From: Burkholderiales bacterium
Lineage (GTDB): Bacteria > Pseudomonadota > Gammaproteobacteria > Burkholderiales > Casimicrobiaceae
DNA: 38,072 nt
Assembly (NCBI GenBank): GCA_031277215.1
Contig: JAITMR010000053.1
Span: forward strand, 1 to 38,072
Direction of reading: 5' to 3'
In this document: positions 16,317-26,180 of the stretch, piece after piece
Layout of the letters: the number at the start of each line of letters is the position of its first letter
Numbering within the stretch: the stretch's first letter is position 1
The notes under the pieces: model-generated
Seen by the model: the letters and a program-made list of their open reading frames with translations, nothing else
What the model was told of the DNA's origin: nothing
Databases searched by the model: none
Position numbers and translations under genes: made by a program

Positions 16317-18704
16317 ATGAAATCCATTACGCGAGTTCTTCCTTTTGAACAGTTGCGCATGACCGACGTCGAAATCGTTGGCGGCAAGAATGCATCACTT
16401 GGAGAAATGATCAGCCAGTTAACGCAGCGCGGCATTCGGGTTCCCGGAGGTTTTGCGACGACAGCCGATGCTTTCCGCGAATTCTTGGAGAGCAATAGCT
16501 TAACCGAAGCCATTCACCAGAAACTCGCCGGACTTGACGTTGAAGATGTCGTCAAACTGGCGCGGGTTGGTCGGGAAATCCGCGAGATGGTGGCGTCGGC
16601 GCCGTTTCCGGCCACATTGGAGCAAGACATCCGAACCGCCTATGCGACGCTTTCCAAAGACCAGCCGGATGCGTCGTTCGCAGTGCGTTCGTCGGCCACT
16701 GCCGAAGATTTGCCGGATGCGTCATTCGCCGGACAGCAAGAAACGTTCTTGAACATTCGCGGCATCGACGCCGTTCTCGACGCCATTCGGGAAGTGTTTG
16801 CATCGCTGTACAACGACCGTGCGATCGCTTATCGCGTGCATCAGGGTTTTGCGCATCAGGAAGTGGCTTTGTCCGCGGGTGTGCAACGGATGGTGCGCAG
16901 CGATTTGAGCGCGGCTGGCGTGATGTTCACGATGGACACCGAATCGGGCTTCGATCAGGTGGTGTTTATCACTTCGGCGTATGGCTTGGGTGAAACGGTG
17001 GTGCAGGGCACGGTCAACCCCGATGAATTTTATGTTTACAAGCCGAACCTGGAAGCGAACCGACCAGCGATCTTGCGCAAAATCACCGGCAGCAAGGCGT
17101 TGAAAATGGTGTTCACCGAAGACAACGCGGCCGGACGTTCGACAAAAACAATAGAAGTGCCGGAAATACAACGTTTAGTATATTCGATCAGCAACGCCGA
17201 GATTGAAGAACTGGCGCGTTTTGCAATGAAGATCGAAGAGCACTACCAGCGGCCAATGGATATTGAGTGGGGACGCGACGGTATCGACGGCAAATTGTAT
17301 ATTTTGCAGGCGCGTCCGGAAACAGTGAAGTCGCGCGAAACGGGCGGCGACAAATTGCGCCGTTACCAAATTGAGGGCGACAGCGCCGTGCTGGCGACCG
17401 GTCGCGCCATCGGGCAGAAAATCGGAAAAGGTCGTGTACGTCTAGTGAAGTCGGTCACCGAAATGGATCGCGTGCAAAAGGGCGACGTTCTGGTTGCCGA
17501 CATGACCGACCCCGATTGGGAGCCAGTGATGAAACGGGCAGCAGCAATCGTGACCAATCGCGGCGGTCGTACCTGCCACGCGGCGATCATTGCGCGTGAA
17601 TTGGGGATTCCGGCAGTGGTCGGTTGCGGTGATGCGACGCAAACGCTGAAAGAAGGGATGGAAGTCACCGTCTCGTGCGCCGAAGGCGACACCGGGAAAA
17701 TTTATGAAGGGCTGCTCAACGTCACCATCCATGAAGTGGCGCTCGACAAAATGCCGGAGCCGCCGGTCAAACTCATGATCAACGTCGGTAACCCGGAGCT
17801 TGCATTTGAATTTTGCCGTTTGCCGAACGAAGGCGTCGGCTTGGCGCGCCTTGAGTTCATCATCAATCGCAATGTCGGTATTCACCCGCGGGCGCTGCTC
17901 GAATTCAACACCTTGCCGGAAGAACTGAAGCATGACATCCGCCATCGGGTTGCCGGTTACGACAGCCCGGTCGAATTTTATATCAGCAAAATTGCGGAAG
18001 GCGTGGCGACGATTGCGGCGGCATTTGCGCCAAAGAAAGTCATCGTGCGTATGTCGGATTTCAAGTCGAACGAATACTTCAACTTGCTGGGCGGCAACCA
18101 TTACGAGCCGCACGAAGAAAACCCGATGCTGGGATTTCGTGGCGCTTCGCGCTACATTTCAAAAGAGTTTTACGATTGCTTTGTGCTTGAATGCAAAGCA
18201 TTGCGGCGCGTTCGCGACGACATGGGGCTGGTCAACGTCGAAATCATGATTCCATTCGTTCGCACGCTTAAGGAAGCGGAACGGGTGGTCGAGTTGCTGG
18301 CGCAAAACGGACTGGAGCGCGGCAAGAACGGGTTGCGGCTCATCATGATGTGCGAACTGCCCTCCAACGCGGTGCTGGCGCCGCAATTCCTCGATTACTT
18401 TGATGGCTTCTCAATCGGCTCAAATGATATGACCCAACTGACCTTGGGCGTCGATCGTGATTCTGGCGGGCCGATTGCGCCGACCTTCGACGAGCGCGAC
18501 ACTGCGGTCAAGGCCATGCTGTCTATGGCGATTTCGGCTTGTCGCGCCAAAGAGCGTTACGTCGGCATTTGCGGGCAGGGGCCGTCCGACCATCCCGATT
18601 TCGCGCAATGGCTGGTCGAACAAGGCATCGAAACCATTTCGCTGAACCCGGATACCGTTGTCGAAACCTGGTTAGCGTTGGCAAAGGCTGCGGCGCGTCA
18701 GTGA
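16317..18704 (+). CDS. ppsA: Phosphoenolpyruvate synthase
   Basis: 795-residue cytosolic enzyme making PEP from pyruvate and ATP (products AMP and Pi), needed for gluconeogenesis from C2 and C3 acids. N-terminal ATP-binding domain (about 1-340, with [12 protein letters not shown] and [24 protein letters not shown]), swivelling His domain with [15 protein letters not shown] (His421, same number as in E. coli, preceded by the Thr that PpsR phosphorylates), and a C-terminal TIM barrel with [17 protein letters not shown] and the GICGQGPSD Cys. I take the ATG 16317; the ATG 16299 would add six residues. Regulated post-translationally by PpsR encoded upstream. Confidence 0.96.
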   Translation: MKSITRVLPFEQLRMTDVEIVGGKNASLGEMISQLTQRGIRVPGGFATTADAFREFLESNSLTEAIHQKLAGLDVEDVVKLARVGREIREMVASAPFPATLEQDIRTAYATLSKDQPDASFAVRSSATAEDLPDASFAGQQETFLNIRGIDAVLDAIREVFASLYNDRAIAYRVHQGFAHQEVALSAGVQRMVRSDLSAAGVMFTMDTESGFDQVVFITSAYGLGETVVQGTVNPDEFYVYKPNLEANRPAILRKITGSKALKMVFTEDNAAGRSTKTIEVPEIQRLVYSISNAEIEELARFAMKIEEHYQRPMDIEWGRDGIDGKLYILQARPETVKSRETGGDKLRRYQIEGDSAVLATGRAIGQKIGKGRVRLVKSVTEMDRVQKGDVLVADMTDPDWEPVMKRAAAIVTNRGGRTCHAAIIARELGIPAVVGCGDATQTLKEGMEVTVSCAEGDTGKIYEGLLNVTIHEVALDKMPEPPVKLMINVGNPELAFEFCRLPNEGVGLARLEFIINRNVGIHPRALLEFNTLPEELKHDIRHRVAGYDSPVEFYISKIAEGVATIAAAFAPKKVIVRMSDFKSNEYFNLLGGNHYEPHEENPMLGFRGASRYISKEFYDCFVLECKALRRVRDDMGLVNVEIMIPFVRTLKEAERVVELLAQNGLERGKNGLRLIMMCELPSNAVLAPQFLDYFDGFSIGSNDMTQLTLGVDRDSGGPIAPTFDERDTAVKAMLSMAISACRAKERYVGICGQGPSDHPDFAQWLVEQGIETISLNPDTVVETWLALAKAAARQ

Positions 18705-18729
18705 TCAGAGGTCAGGAATCAGGTATCAG
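18695..18729 (+). repeat. Five degenerate 7-bp repeats ending in TCAG across the ppsA stop
   Basis: Units GCGTCAG, TGATCAG, AGGTCAG, GAATCAG, GTATCAG. The second begins with the TGA stop of ppsA. Same theme and same orientation relative to the stop codon as after yebC. Confidence 0.65.
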
Positions 18730-18785
18730 AAAAACACCCTCAATGGACGGAAGAAAATTTCGCTAAAGCGCGTCCGGCCAGCGAA

Positions 18786-18992
18786 ATGTTGCCCAAGATT
18801 TTCGGAGAGAAAGTCGCCAAAGCAATGCTCAAGCCCCGCGGTCGCCCGCGAGCCGAGTTTCCCAAGGAGCGCATTAATATACGGCTTTCGCACGAAGTTA
18901 TTGAACATTTCAAATCTGAAGGCGAGGGATGGCAGACACGCATTGACGCTGCCTTGCGTCAATTCATTGCGGAACGCTCAAGCGCCAATTGA
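18786..18992 (+). pseudogene. brnA: BrnA-type antitoxin, 5' end lost
   Basis: 68 residues from the ATG with VAKAMLKPRGRPRAEFPKER, INIRLSHEVIEHFK and GEGWQTRIDAALRQF, the typical BrnA C-terminal half that binds DNA. BrnA-like coding continues in frame upstream (PQWTEENFAKARPASE at about 18738-18785), but no start codon is available and this part runs into the 7-bp repeats after ppsA. The gene has therefore lost its beginning and its brnT toxin partner. A shorter protein might still be made from 18786. The gene is probably a relic of a toxin-antitoxin pair. Confidence 0.7.
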
Positions 18993-19077
18993 CCACAGCT
19001 CGCATAGGGCAAATCCAACAGAGTGTGCAATTTACCCATGTCTTTGCCGAGCTTCTCGGCTTTGCGCACGTCACGTA

Positions 19078-21549
19078 CTAACGCCAATAGCGCGGATGTG
19101 TTTGTCGATACGCATCGACAGAAATGTTTTTATCGCTGACGGTGAAGCGAATGGCGCCGGAGTGGTCGGTGCGCCATTGGGCGGCGTCAACATTTTCGTA
19201 ACGAGCGACGGTTTCTGGTCGTGGAAAGTTGAAACGGTTGCGGTAACCGACGGAATACACAACATGCGAGGGCGCAACGGCGGCGACAAAGGGCGCTGTT
19301 GAAGAATGTCGGCTGCCGTGGTGGGGAGCAACGAGAATGTCGCTGCGAAGATGGTCGGCGTGGCGCTCGGTCAATGCTTTCTCGGCGCGTTTCCCGATGT
19401 CGCCGGTCAACAGCAAACTGCCGTGAGGCGATTCGATTTTTAACACGCAAGACCGATTGTTGGCGTCACGCAAGAAAGCGGCGTCCGGCGGTGGCGACAG
19501 GAAACGAAAATGAACATCGTCCCATGTCCATTCGAGGCCGTCGGCGCAGGCGATGAGAGCAGGAGAGCGACTATCATCGTCGTCTTCCGGCTCGGCAAGT
19601 AATGAAGCGTAATGTTGCCGGACAGGTAACGCCGCAAGGACAGCGTGCGTGCCGCCGTTGTGATCGTTGTCGTTGTGGCTGACGACCAGTGTGTCAATCG
19701 CGTTGATCGCATTGAATTGCAGAAAGGGCGAGACGATACGGTCTCCGGCGTTGGCATCGTCGTGGTAACTGGGGCCGGTGTCGTAGAGCAGCGTGTGTTT
19801 GTTCGTGCGCACGAAGACGGACAATCCCTGACCGACATCAAGTACAGTTGCCTGAAAACTTCCGACAGGCGGCGGCAAAGGTACGATCAAAAACATCGGC
19901 AAACACCACAAGACACCAAGCGCTCGAACAGGAACGCCGCGCGGCATCAGCATCCAGAGGATGCCGAGTACGGCGGCGAAAATGCACCAAGTGGGCGCCC
20001 CATGTTGCTGCCACATGGAAATGGGTAGTTGCGCCATCCAGGTCATGCCGATCATTAGGATCTCAAGCAGGAAGTGGGCGGGTATCCACAGCCAGGAAAG
20101 CCCGGGGATCGCGCCGAGTAGGGCGGTTGGAACCACCAACAACGTGATCCACGGAATCGCCCAGAAATTGGCGGGCAATGAAACCAATGAAAACGCTTGA
20201 AAGATGGCAAGCAGCAGCGGCGTCAGCCCCAACGTGACGACGTATTGTGTGCGAAAGCCGAGAGCGAGATTGCGTTGCCATCGCTTGCGCCAGTGTGCGT
20301 TGGTGTTGTTTTCAGCAAGGCGACCGGAGGCGGCATACAACAGCCAACCGACAGCGCCGAACGACAACCAGAAACCGGGGGTAAGCGGCGCCCAGGGATC
20401 CCACAAAACGACGGCAAATAAAGACCATAGCCACGTGTGTAACGGTTGACTGGTACGTTGTATCCACAAGGCAAGGGCGACAACGGCCAGCATGATGAGT
20501 GTGCGTTGCGCGGGAATACCGGCACCGGCAAGCGCAACGTAAAACGCTGAGGCGAAAAAACCGGCAAGCACCGCGAGCTTGATGGCTGGACAGCGCGATG
20601 TCAATCGTGGCATGCGGCGGAACAACTGAAAGAGCAAGCCGCCCAAAAGCGTCGAGAAAACGGTGACGTGCAATCCTGAAATACTGATGAGGTGAATGAT
20701 GCCGGTTTTGCGAAAGACTTGCCATTGCGAATCGGGGACGGCGCGTTGTTCGCCGATGACGAGCGCAGTGATTACACCGGCGTAAGGCTTATCGTGCAAT
20801 GTTTTCTGGATGCGGTCGCGGATGTTTTCGCGGAGACGCTGTATGTGATCGAAGGGGCGGCCAGCGAATTCGGAGAGTCGTGTGTTGGCAGGTTCGACGC
20901 TGGCGTTTTTTCCCGCGTTGTTGGCAGTGTCGGGACGTACATAGCCGGTCGCACGAACGCCGTTTTGCAAAAGCCATGCTTCAACATCGAAACCGCCGGG
21001 GTTGATGCTGGCGCGTGGGCGCTTCAATCGCACTTTCAGTTGCCAGCGTTCACCGGCGCGCAGGTTGGGACGTGTTTCTTCTTTACCATTGAGATTACGG
21101 GCGTACCAAGTCAGCGCGATGCGGGAAGGAACGTGTGCTTCTGGTGTTAACACGTCTTCAACAGCGAACGAAAAACGGGTTCTGCGCTCGTTAGTATCGG
21201 GAAGATCGTCGATGACGCCTCGTATCACGACATCGCGCCCCTCCCATTCGGACGGCAGCGCATCGGCAAGTCGGTGTTGTGCGCGTATGGCCGCATAGTC
21301 GTAACCGCAGGCGGCGGCAGAAAATACGATTACACCGAACGCCACCAACGTTGCGGGGCGGACGCTATCGGCGGTGCGACGAAGACGAAACAGGACAAAA
21401 GCGCCGATACCGAGCAACAACAAGGCCAAGCTCAATCCCAACCAAGGCGTGTCTGGCAGCGTAGCACGGGTTTGCAGCAATGCGACACCGGCGGCGAAGG
21501 CGGCAAGTACGGCAATCAGTGGCGTAGCGAGCAGGGAGGTGAACGGCAC
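19078..21549 (-). CDS. comEC: DNA uptake channel protein ComEC/Rec2
   Basis: 823-residue inner-membrane protein that carries single-stranded DNA into the cytoplasm during natural transformation. Two N-terminal membrane helices, a soluble DUF4131/OB-like part (about 85-230), the multi-pass Competence domain (about 240-520, with ALVIGEQRAVPDSQWQVFRKTGIIHLISISGLH), and a C-terminal metallo-beta-lactamase-like nuclease domain with VVSHNDNDHNGG, LLTGDIGK and APHHGSRHSS. Length is normal. Transcribed alone and divergent from rmuC. Other competence genes are not in the window. Confidence 0.93.
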   Translation of the reverse strand: MPFTSLLATPLIAVLAAFAAGVALLQTRATLPDTPWLGLSLALLLLGIGAFVLFRLRRTADSVRPATLVAFGVIVFSAAACGYDYAAIRAQHRLADALPSEWEGRDVVIRGVIDDLPDTNERRTRFSFAVEDVLTPEAHVPSRIALTWYARNLNGKEETRPNLRAGERWQLKVRLKRPRASINPGGFDVEAWLLQNGVRATGYVRPDTANNAGKNASVEPANTRLSEFAGRPFDHIQRLRENIRDRIQKTLHDKPYAGVITALVIGEQRAVPDSQWQVFRKTGIIHLISISGLHVTVFSTLLGGLLFQLFRRMPRLTSRCPAIKLAVLAGFFASAFYVALAGAGIPAQRTLIMLAVVALALWIQRTSQPLHTWLWSLFAVVLWDPWAPLTPGFWLSFGAVGWLLYAASGRLAENNTNAHWRKRWQRNLALGFRTQYVVTLGLTPLLLAIFQAFSLVSLPANFWAIPWITLLVVPTALLGAIPGLSWLWIPAHFLLEILMIGMTWMAQLPISMWQQHGAPTWCIFAAVLGILWMLMPRGVPVRALGVLWCLPMFLIVPLPPPVGSFQATVLDVGQGLSVFVRTNKHTLLYDTGPSYHDDANAGDRIVSPFLQFNAINAIDTLVVSHNDNDHNGGTHAVLAALPVRQHYASLLAEPEDDDDSRSPALIACADGLEWTWDDVHFRFLSPPPDAAFLRDANNRSCVLKIESPHGSLLLTGDIGKRAEKALTERHADHLRSDILVAPHHGSRHSSTAPFVAAVAPSHVVYSVGYRNRFNFPRPETVARYENVDAAQWRTDHSGAIRFTVSDKNISVDAYRQTHPRYWR

Positions 21550-21775
21550 GGTGGCGGTGATAAAAAGCGAACTCTGCGATAATACAACAGAACAATGTAA
21601 CTATTAAGAGGCGTTGCTGCGTAATGCGCTCAAAAGGATTGCGCTGGGGCTTATCAAACAGGCAAAGTCATTTGCAAGGCTCACCGGAAAACATTTCAAA
21701 ACGTTTTTTGTAAACAGGATGCCGTACAATAAGCGCAGGCCGGATCGTCCGGTGCGTCATGGGTGGAGGGTGTTT

Positions 21776-23116
21776 ATGGAAGATATGATGACGATCATGT
21801 CGGGATTGGTATTGCTGTTTTTGCTGCTGATATTTGTCGCTTATCTGGCAGCGCGTGTGACGGAACTGGCTCGCAGACAACAAAATCTGTTGCGTGAATT
21901 GGGAGAGACACGCACGCAACTGGCAACATTGTTGGCTCAAAGTGGGCAAAGCGAACGCGATTTGCGGCAAGATTTGGCAACACAGCGCAGCGAGTTATCG
22001 ACGCTATTGTTGCAGCAAACACAGGCTGCACAGCAACAATCGACGGCACAGTTTGGCGTGCAGCAGGAGCAGTGGTCGCGCTTCGGAACGCAGGTGCAGC
22101 AGTTGACGCAGGTTTCGGAACAAAAACTGGAAGCAATCCGCAAGGTGCTGGAGCAACGGCTTGACGCGATGCGTCTCGACAATGCGCAAAAGCTCGAACA
22201 GATGCGGGCGACGGTCGATGAAAAATTGCAAACGACGCTGGAAACGCGGCTGGGAGAATCGTTCAAACAAGTGGCTGACCGATTGGAGCAGGTTTATAAG
22301 GGTTTGGGCGAAATGCAGACGTTGGCGGTTGGGGTCGGCGATTTGAAGCGTGTGTTGAGCAATGTTAAAACACGCGGCGGTTGGGGCGAGGTTCAATTGG
22401 CGGCGTTGTTGTCTGAAATGTTGACACCGCAGCAATACAGCGAGAATGTTGAGACGGTTCCGGGAAGCGGGGCGCGTGTAGAATTTGCGATCCGGTTGCC
22501 GGGGCGCGATGCGCTTCAGCCGTGCTGGTTGCCGATTGATGCAAAATTTCCGTTGGATCATTGGCAACGTTTGCAGGTGGCGCTTGAAAATGCCGATATA
22601 TCGGCGGCTGAAGAAGCAAGACGGGCGTTAGAGGTGTTTCTCAAGAATGAAGCGAAGAAGATTCAAGAGAAATATGTGAAACCGCCGTACACGACCGATT
22701 TCGCGTTGTTGTTTGTGCCGTCTGAAGGGCTGTACGCCGAATTGATTACGCGACCGGGATTGAGCGATGTTTTGCAGCGCGAATCGAGAATCATCGTGGC
22801 AGGGCCGACCAATTTAATGGCGATGTTGAACAGTTTGCAGATGGGGTTTCGGACGTTGGCGATTGAGCAGCGCTCAAGCGAAGTGTGGAAAGTGCTGGCG
22901 GCGGTCAAAACCGAATTCCAGAAGTTTGGGCAGGTATTGGCGAAAACGCGAGAAAAACTCGATCAGGCAACAAAAACCATTGATGCTGCCGATATTCGGA
23001 CACGGGCGATTACGCGACACTTGCGTGATGTCGAGCAAATGCCGGAAAAAGAAGCGTCGCTTCTGCTTGAGGAAGAGCCAGCAGTGACATTGCTGTCGGA
23101 CGGCGACGAGCCATGA
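21776..23116 (+). CDS. rmuC: DNA recombination protein RmuC
   Basis: 446-residue protein that limits recombination at inverted repeats; biochemical activity is unproven. One N-terminal membrane helix (about residues 7-27), a long Gln-rich coiled coil (about 30-200), then the RmuC nuclease-like domain with NVKTRGGWGEVQLAALLSEML, LPIDAKFPLD, KYVKPPYTTDFALLFVPSEGLYAE and GPTNLMAMLNSLQMGFRTLAIE. The frame is open from 21614, but the membrane segment and a GGAGGG site place the start at the ATG 21776. Stop overlaps the mtfA start (ATGA). Confidence 0.92.
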   Translation: MEDMMTIMSGLVLLFLLLIFVAYLAARVTELARRQQNLLRELGETRTQLATLLAQSGQSERDLRQDLATQRSELSTLLLQQTQAAQQQSTAQFGVQQEQWSRFGTQVQQLTQVSEQKLEAIRKVLEQRLDAMRLDNAQKLEQMRATVDEKLQTTLETRLGESFKQVADRLEQVYKGLGEMQTLAVGVGDLKRVLSNVKTRGGWGEVQLAALLSEMLTPQQYSENVETVPGSGARVEFAIRLPGRDALQPCWLPIDAKFPLDHWQRLQVALENADISAAEEARRALEVFLKNEAKKIQEKYVKPPYTTDFALLFVPSEGLYAELITRPGLSDVLQRESRIIVAGPTNLMAMLNSLQMGFRTLAIEQRSSEVWKVLAAVKTEFQKFGQVLAKTREKLDQATKTIDAADIRTRAITRHLRDVEQMPEKEASLLLEEEPAVTLLSDGDEP

Positions 23117-23931
23117 ATTTTTTCTCGCGTTGGCGCCGTGAACGAATGTTGCAGCGGTATTCCATTCCGGAAGCGCTATGGCAGGAAGCATTAACAGGGC
23201 TGCCTTTTCTGGCCGACTGGACCGAGAGCGAGCGGGAAGCGCTGCGCACGATGTGTGTACTGTTTTTGTGTGACAAAGATATTGTCGGAGTTCGCGGTTT
23301 TGCGGTGACGCCGTTTCAGCGGGTTGTTGTGGCCGTTCAGGCATGCATTCCCGTTTTGAAACTCGGGCTTGAGTGGTACGACGATTTCAAAACGGTGGTG
23401 TTGTGTCCCGACGAATTTGTCACCAACGCTGAGTGGGAGGATGAAAACGGCGTTGTTCATCGCGACGATGCGCCGATTATGGGGGAAACCATGCTGGGTG
23501 GGCCGGTGGTGCTTTCGTGGCCGGATGCGCTGGATGCCAATCGTGAACGCGATGACGATGAGACAGAGGGCGATGCGGTTTTAGAAGTATGGGAAGGTGA
23601 CAGGCCGCTGGTCAATGTGGTGATTCACGAATTTGTTCATAAACTCGACATGAAAAACGGTGACGCCAATGGGTGTCCACCGTTGCCGCCAGAACTGCCG
23701 ATCACACGCTGGCAGCAGGTGATGAAACGCGCTTACGATGATTTTTGTCGTCGCGTCGATGCGGGAGAGAATTTCGGTATTGATCCCTACGCATCAGAGC
23801 ATCCGGCAGAATTTTTTGCGGTATTGTCGGAAACTTTTTTTGTGGCTCCAGTGCACTTACGCGAAGCGTACCCCGACGTTTACGAATGCTTCCGGTTGTT
23901 TTACCGATGGAGTCCGATGTGGACGAGCTGA
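23113..23931 (+). CDS. mtfA: MtfA-type zinc peptidase
   Basis: 272-residue cytosolic metallopeptidase. The HExxH zinc motif is at residues 172-176 (VVIHEFVHKLDM) and a downstream Glu lies in YASEHPAEFFAVLSETFF, the layout of MtfA/YeeI. In E. coli, MtfA binds and inactivates the glucose repressor Mlc; whether that holds here is unknown. The start overlaps the rmuC stop, so both are translated from one message. Confidence 0.9.
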   Translation: MNFFSRWRRERMLQRYSIPEALWQEALTGLPFLADWTESEREALRTMCVLFLCDKDIVGVRGFAVTPFQRVVVAVQACIPVLKLGLEWYDDFKTVVLCPDEFVTNAEWEDENGVVHRDDAPIMGETMLGGPVVLSWPDALDANRERDDDETEGDAVLEVWEGDRPLVNVVIHEFVHKLDMKNGDANGCPPLPPELPITRWQQVMKRAYDDFCRRVDAGENFGIDPYASEHPAEFFAVLSETFFVAPVHLREAYPDVYECFRLFYRWSPMWTS

Positions 23932-23998
23932 GATTGTTTGCGCTCTTGCTTCTTGACCATCTTTTTTCGTTCGCTAGAGGGAATTGCCATTGCGCGGC

Positions 23999-24421
23999 TC
24001 ATTCAACGCGGAAACTCTCTGAGCGAAAATTCGCGTAGTATCTTCCGCTGTGCGCCGTAAATTTTAAGACGCAATAGTCGGGATCAGCAACACCTTTTGA
24101 GTAATACAGGGTATCGCCTTCCTGCCAGATCATTTCCTTGGTTTCGGCATCTTCCATCACTTCCACCGTGCCTTTCAACATAACACCACGGAAAAATCGC
24201 TTGTCGAAGAAATAGATGCAGGCTTTTGAGTTGGAGCGATACTGCGAAACGCGCATTGAAGAAGTGTTTGTGGTAAACCAGAAAACCTTTATGCCTTCAC
24301 GTTTTCTGGGGGGCAACATGGCTTTTGTGTTCGGGAAGCCTTCGTTATCAACAGAGCTGATGATAGAAACACTCTGATGGTCAATCAGGTTTCCGATGGT
24401 TTGAGTCGAGTCTCGCATCAT
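23999..24421 (-). CDS. PNPOx-like FMN-binding split-barrel protein
   Basis: 140-residue small flavoprotein-type protein of the pyridoxamine 5'-phosphate oxidase-like fold, similar to general stress protein 26 types. Seen: a start helix, a beta-strand rich core with VSIISSVDNEGFPNTKAML, FWFTTNTSSMRVSQ, ACIYFFDKRFFRGVMLKGTVEV and the C-terminal KFTAHSGRYY. AGGAG lies 9 nt before the ATG 24421. Substrate unknown; some relatives bind FMN or F420, others none. Follows prmB on the same strand by 20 nt, so probably co-transcribed. Confidence 0.75.
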   Translation of the reverse strand: MMRDSTQTIGNLIDHQSVSIISSVDNEGFPNTKAMLPPRKREGIKVFWFTTNTSSMRVSQYRSNSKACIYFFDKRFFRGVMLKGTVEVMEDAETKEMIWQEGDTLYYSKGVADPDYCVLKFTAHSGRYYANFRSESFRVE

Positions 24422-24441
24422 GGTTGTTATCTCCTATAAAC

Positions 24442-25332
24442 TTATTCTAAATCTTCGTGCGTCAGCAAAAAAACCGATTCTTCCGATGAACCGGTATCAA
24501 GCCAGATGAAAGGCATGTTCGGATAAGCCGCTTCAACAAGGGCGCGGTTGTGACCAATCTCGACGACGACGATGCCGTGCGGTCGCAGCAGACGATGGGC
24601 ATTCTTCAAAATGTGGTGAACGGCGTTGAGACCTTCAGCGCCACCAGCCAGCGCCAACTCAGGTTCATGGCGGTATTCATGCGGCAAATCCTGCATCGCG
24701 CACTCGGTGACGTAAGGCGGATTGCTGATAATCAAGTCGTAACGTTTCTTGCTTGGCAGGTTATCGGTATAGTCAGAGCGGATCAGGGTGACACGGTCAG
24801 AGAGGTGATAGTCGCTGATGTTGCGTTGCGCGACGGCGAGCGCCTCCGCTGAAATATCGACAGCGTCGATTTCAGCGTCGGGATACGCATCAGCCAGAAG
24901 GATCGCAAGACAACCGGAGCCGGTGCACAGGTCAAGCGCGTTTTTGACGCTGTATCGGTCAGGCAGATATGGTGACAGCCCGTCGGGCATCAGTTCGGCA
25001 ATGAAGGAGCGCGGAACGATGACGCGCTCGTCGATATAAAAGCGAAAATCTCCGAGCCACGCTTCTTGCGTGAGATAGGCGGCAGGAATGCGCTCTTCAA
25101 TTCGCCGGTCGAGAATTTTGTGGAGCCGCGTTTTTTCGGATTGAGTCAGTCTGGCGTCAAGGAAAGTATCGAGCCGTTCTAGCGGCAAAGCCAGCGTATG
25201 AGCGATCAAATAAGCGGCTTCGTCAACAGCGTTGTCGCTGCCGTGGCCGAAGTGTAATTGAGCCTGATTGAATCGGGACACAGCCCATCGTAGCCAGTCA
25301 CGCAAAGTCAAAAGTTCTTCAAAGGTTCTCAT
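24442..25332 (-). CDS. prmB: Ribosomal protein L3 glutamine methyltransferase PrmB
   Basis: 296-residue SAM-dependent enzyme methylating a Gln of ribosomal protein L3. N-terminal helical part contains SRFNQAQLHFGHGSDNAVDEAAYL and RIPAAYLTQEAWLG, which are PrmB- rather than PrmC-like. The SAM-binding motif is ALDLCTGSGCLAILLA (about residues 131-146) and the catalytic NPPY is in DLIISNPPYV (about 204-213). Divergent from def. Confidence 0.93.
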   Translation of the reverse strand: MRTFEELLTLRDWLRWAVSRFNQAQLHFGHGSDNAVDEAAYLIAHTLALPLERLDTFLDARLTQSEKTRLHKILDRRIEERIPAAYLTQEAWLGDFRFYIDERVIVPRSFIAELMPDGLSPYLPDRYSVKNALDLCTGSGCLAILLADAYPDAEIDAVDISAEALAVAQRNISDYHLSDRVTLIRSDYTDNLPSKKRYDLIISNPPYVTECAMQDLPHEYRHEPELALAGGAEGLNAVHHILKNAHRLLRPHGIVVVEIGHNRALVEAAYPNMPFIWLDTGSSEESVFLLTHEDLE

Positions 25333-25616
25333 GATTGTTACTCGGCAGATTATGGTTTATCGGCAAGACTGAACAGGTGCGCCAGCTCGCAGACAAGGAC
25401 AGTAGCAGAAAATATAGAAGCAGGGCGGACGCAGAAAACATAAAGGGCTGTAAGGAGTATAATAACCATCTGAAGCCAAAAAGCAGGTCGAGACACTCGA
25501 TAGATTGTACGCTTTTCTTTTCAGCGTTCATTTTAATCAAGAAATCGCTATGTTGGTGGCGATACACTGAAATCACGCGATGTGCGATGGATGTGCCAAT
25601 AACGACGGGAGTACCG

Positions 25617-26144
25617 ATGGTTCATGAAATTGTCAGAATGGGAGATCCGCGTCTGAAACAGGTGGCACGGGAAGTTAGCCCGACGATGTTCAATACGCCG
25701 GAACTTGAGGCGTTATTGCAGGGCATGCGCGAGACGATGCAAGCCGAAGGCGGCGTCGGGATTGCGGCGCCGCAAATCGGCGTGCCGTTACGGGTGGTGG
25801 TTTTCGGAGTGGAGCGGAGCGAGCGTTACCAGGACGCGCCATCTGTTCCCTATACGGAGTTGATCAATCCGGTATGGACACCGCTTGGCGAAACGATGGA
25901 AGAGGCTTGGGAAGGCTGTTTGTCGTTACCGGGGCTGCGTGGTGTTGTGCCGCGCTATCTGCGATTGCGCTATGAGGGTTTCGATTCGCGGGGGCGCCAA
26001 GTGCTTCATGAAGTCGAAGGGTTCCATGCGCGGGTGGTGCAGCACGAATGCGACCACCTTGATGGAGTGTTGTTCCCGATGCGGATGCGCGATATGTCGC
26101 AGTTTGGATTCACGGATGTATTGTTTCCGGATAGCGATTCCTGA
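25617..26144 (+). CDS. def: Peptide deformylase
   Basis: 175-residue metalloenzyme removing the formyl group from nascent proteins. All three motifs are present: [10 protein letters not shown] at 46-55, EGCLSLPG at 99-106 (metal ligand Cys101) and QHECDHLDG at 142-150 (His143, Glu144, His147). The frame is open from 25335, but homology and a GGGAG site point to the ATG at 25617. This is the longer proteobacterial paralogue type, not in the usual def-fmt pair, so another def copy may exist elsewhere. Confidence 0.95.
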   Translation: MVHEIVRMGDPRLKQVAREVSPTMFNTPELEALLQGMRETMQAEGGVGIAAPQIGVPLRVVVFGVERSERYQDAPSVPYTELINPVWTPLGETMEEAWEGCLSLPGLRGVVPRYLRLRYEGFDSRGRQVLHEVEGFHARVVQHECDHLDGVLFPMRMRDMSQFGFTDVLFPDSDS

Positions 26145-26180
26145 TTAAAGAAGCTGGCCACGCGATGCGCGAAAACAGCG

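Noticed and set aside
18970-19077. Short minus-strand frame after comEC reading VRKAEKLGKDMGKLHTLL
   Set aside because: Looks protein-like and may be a gene fragment, but about 36 codons with no start signal or family match is too little to call.
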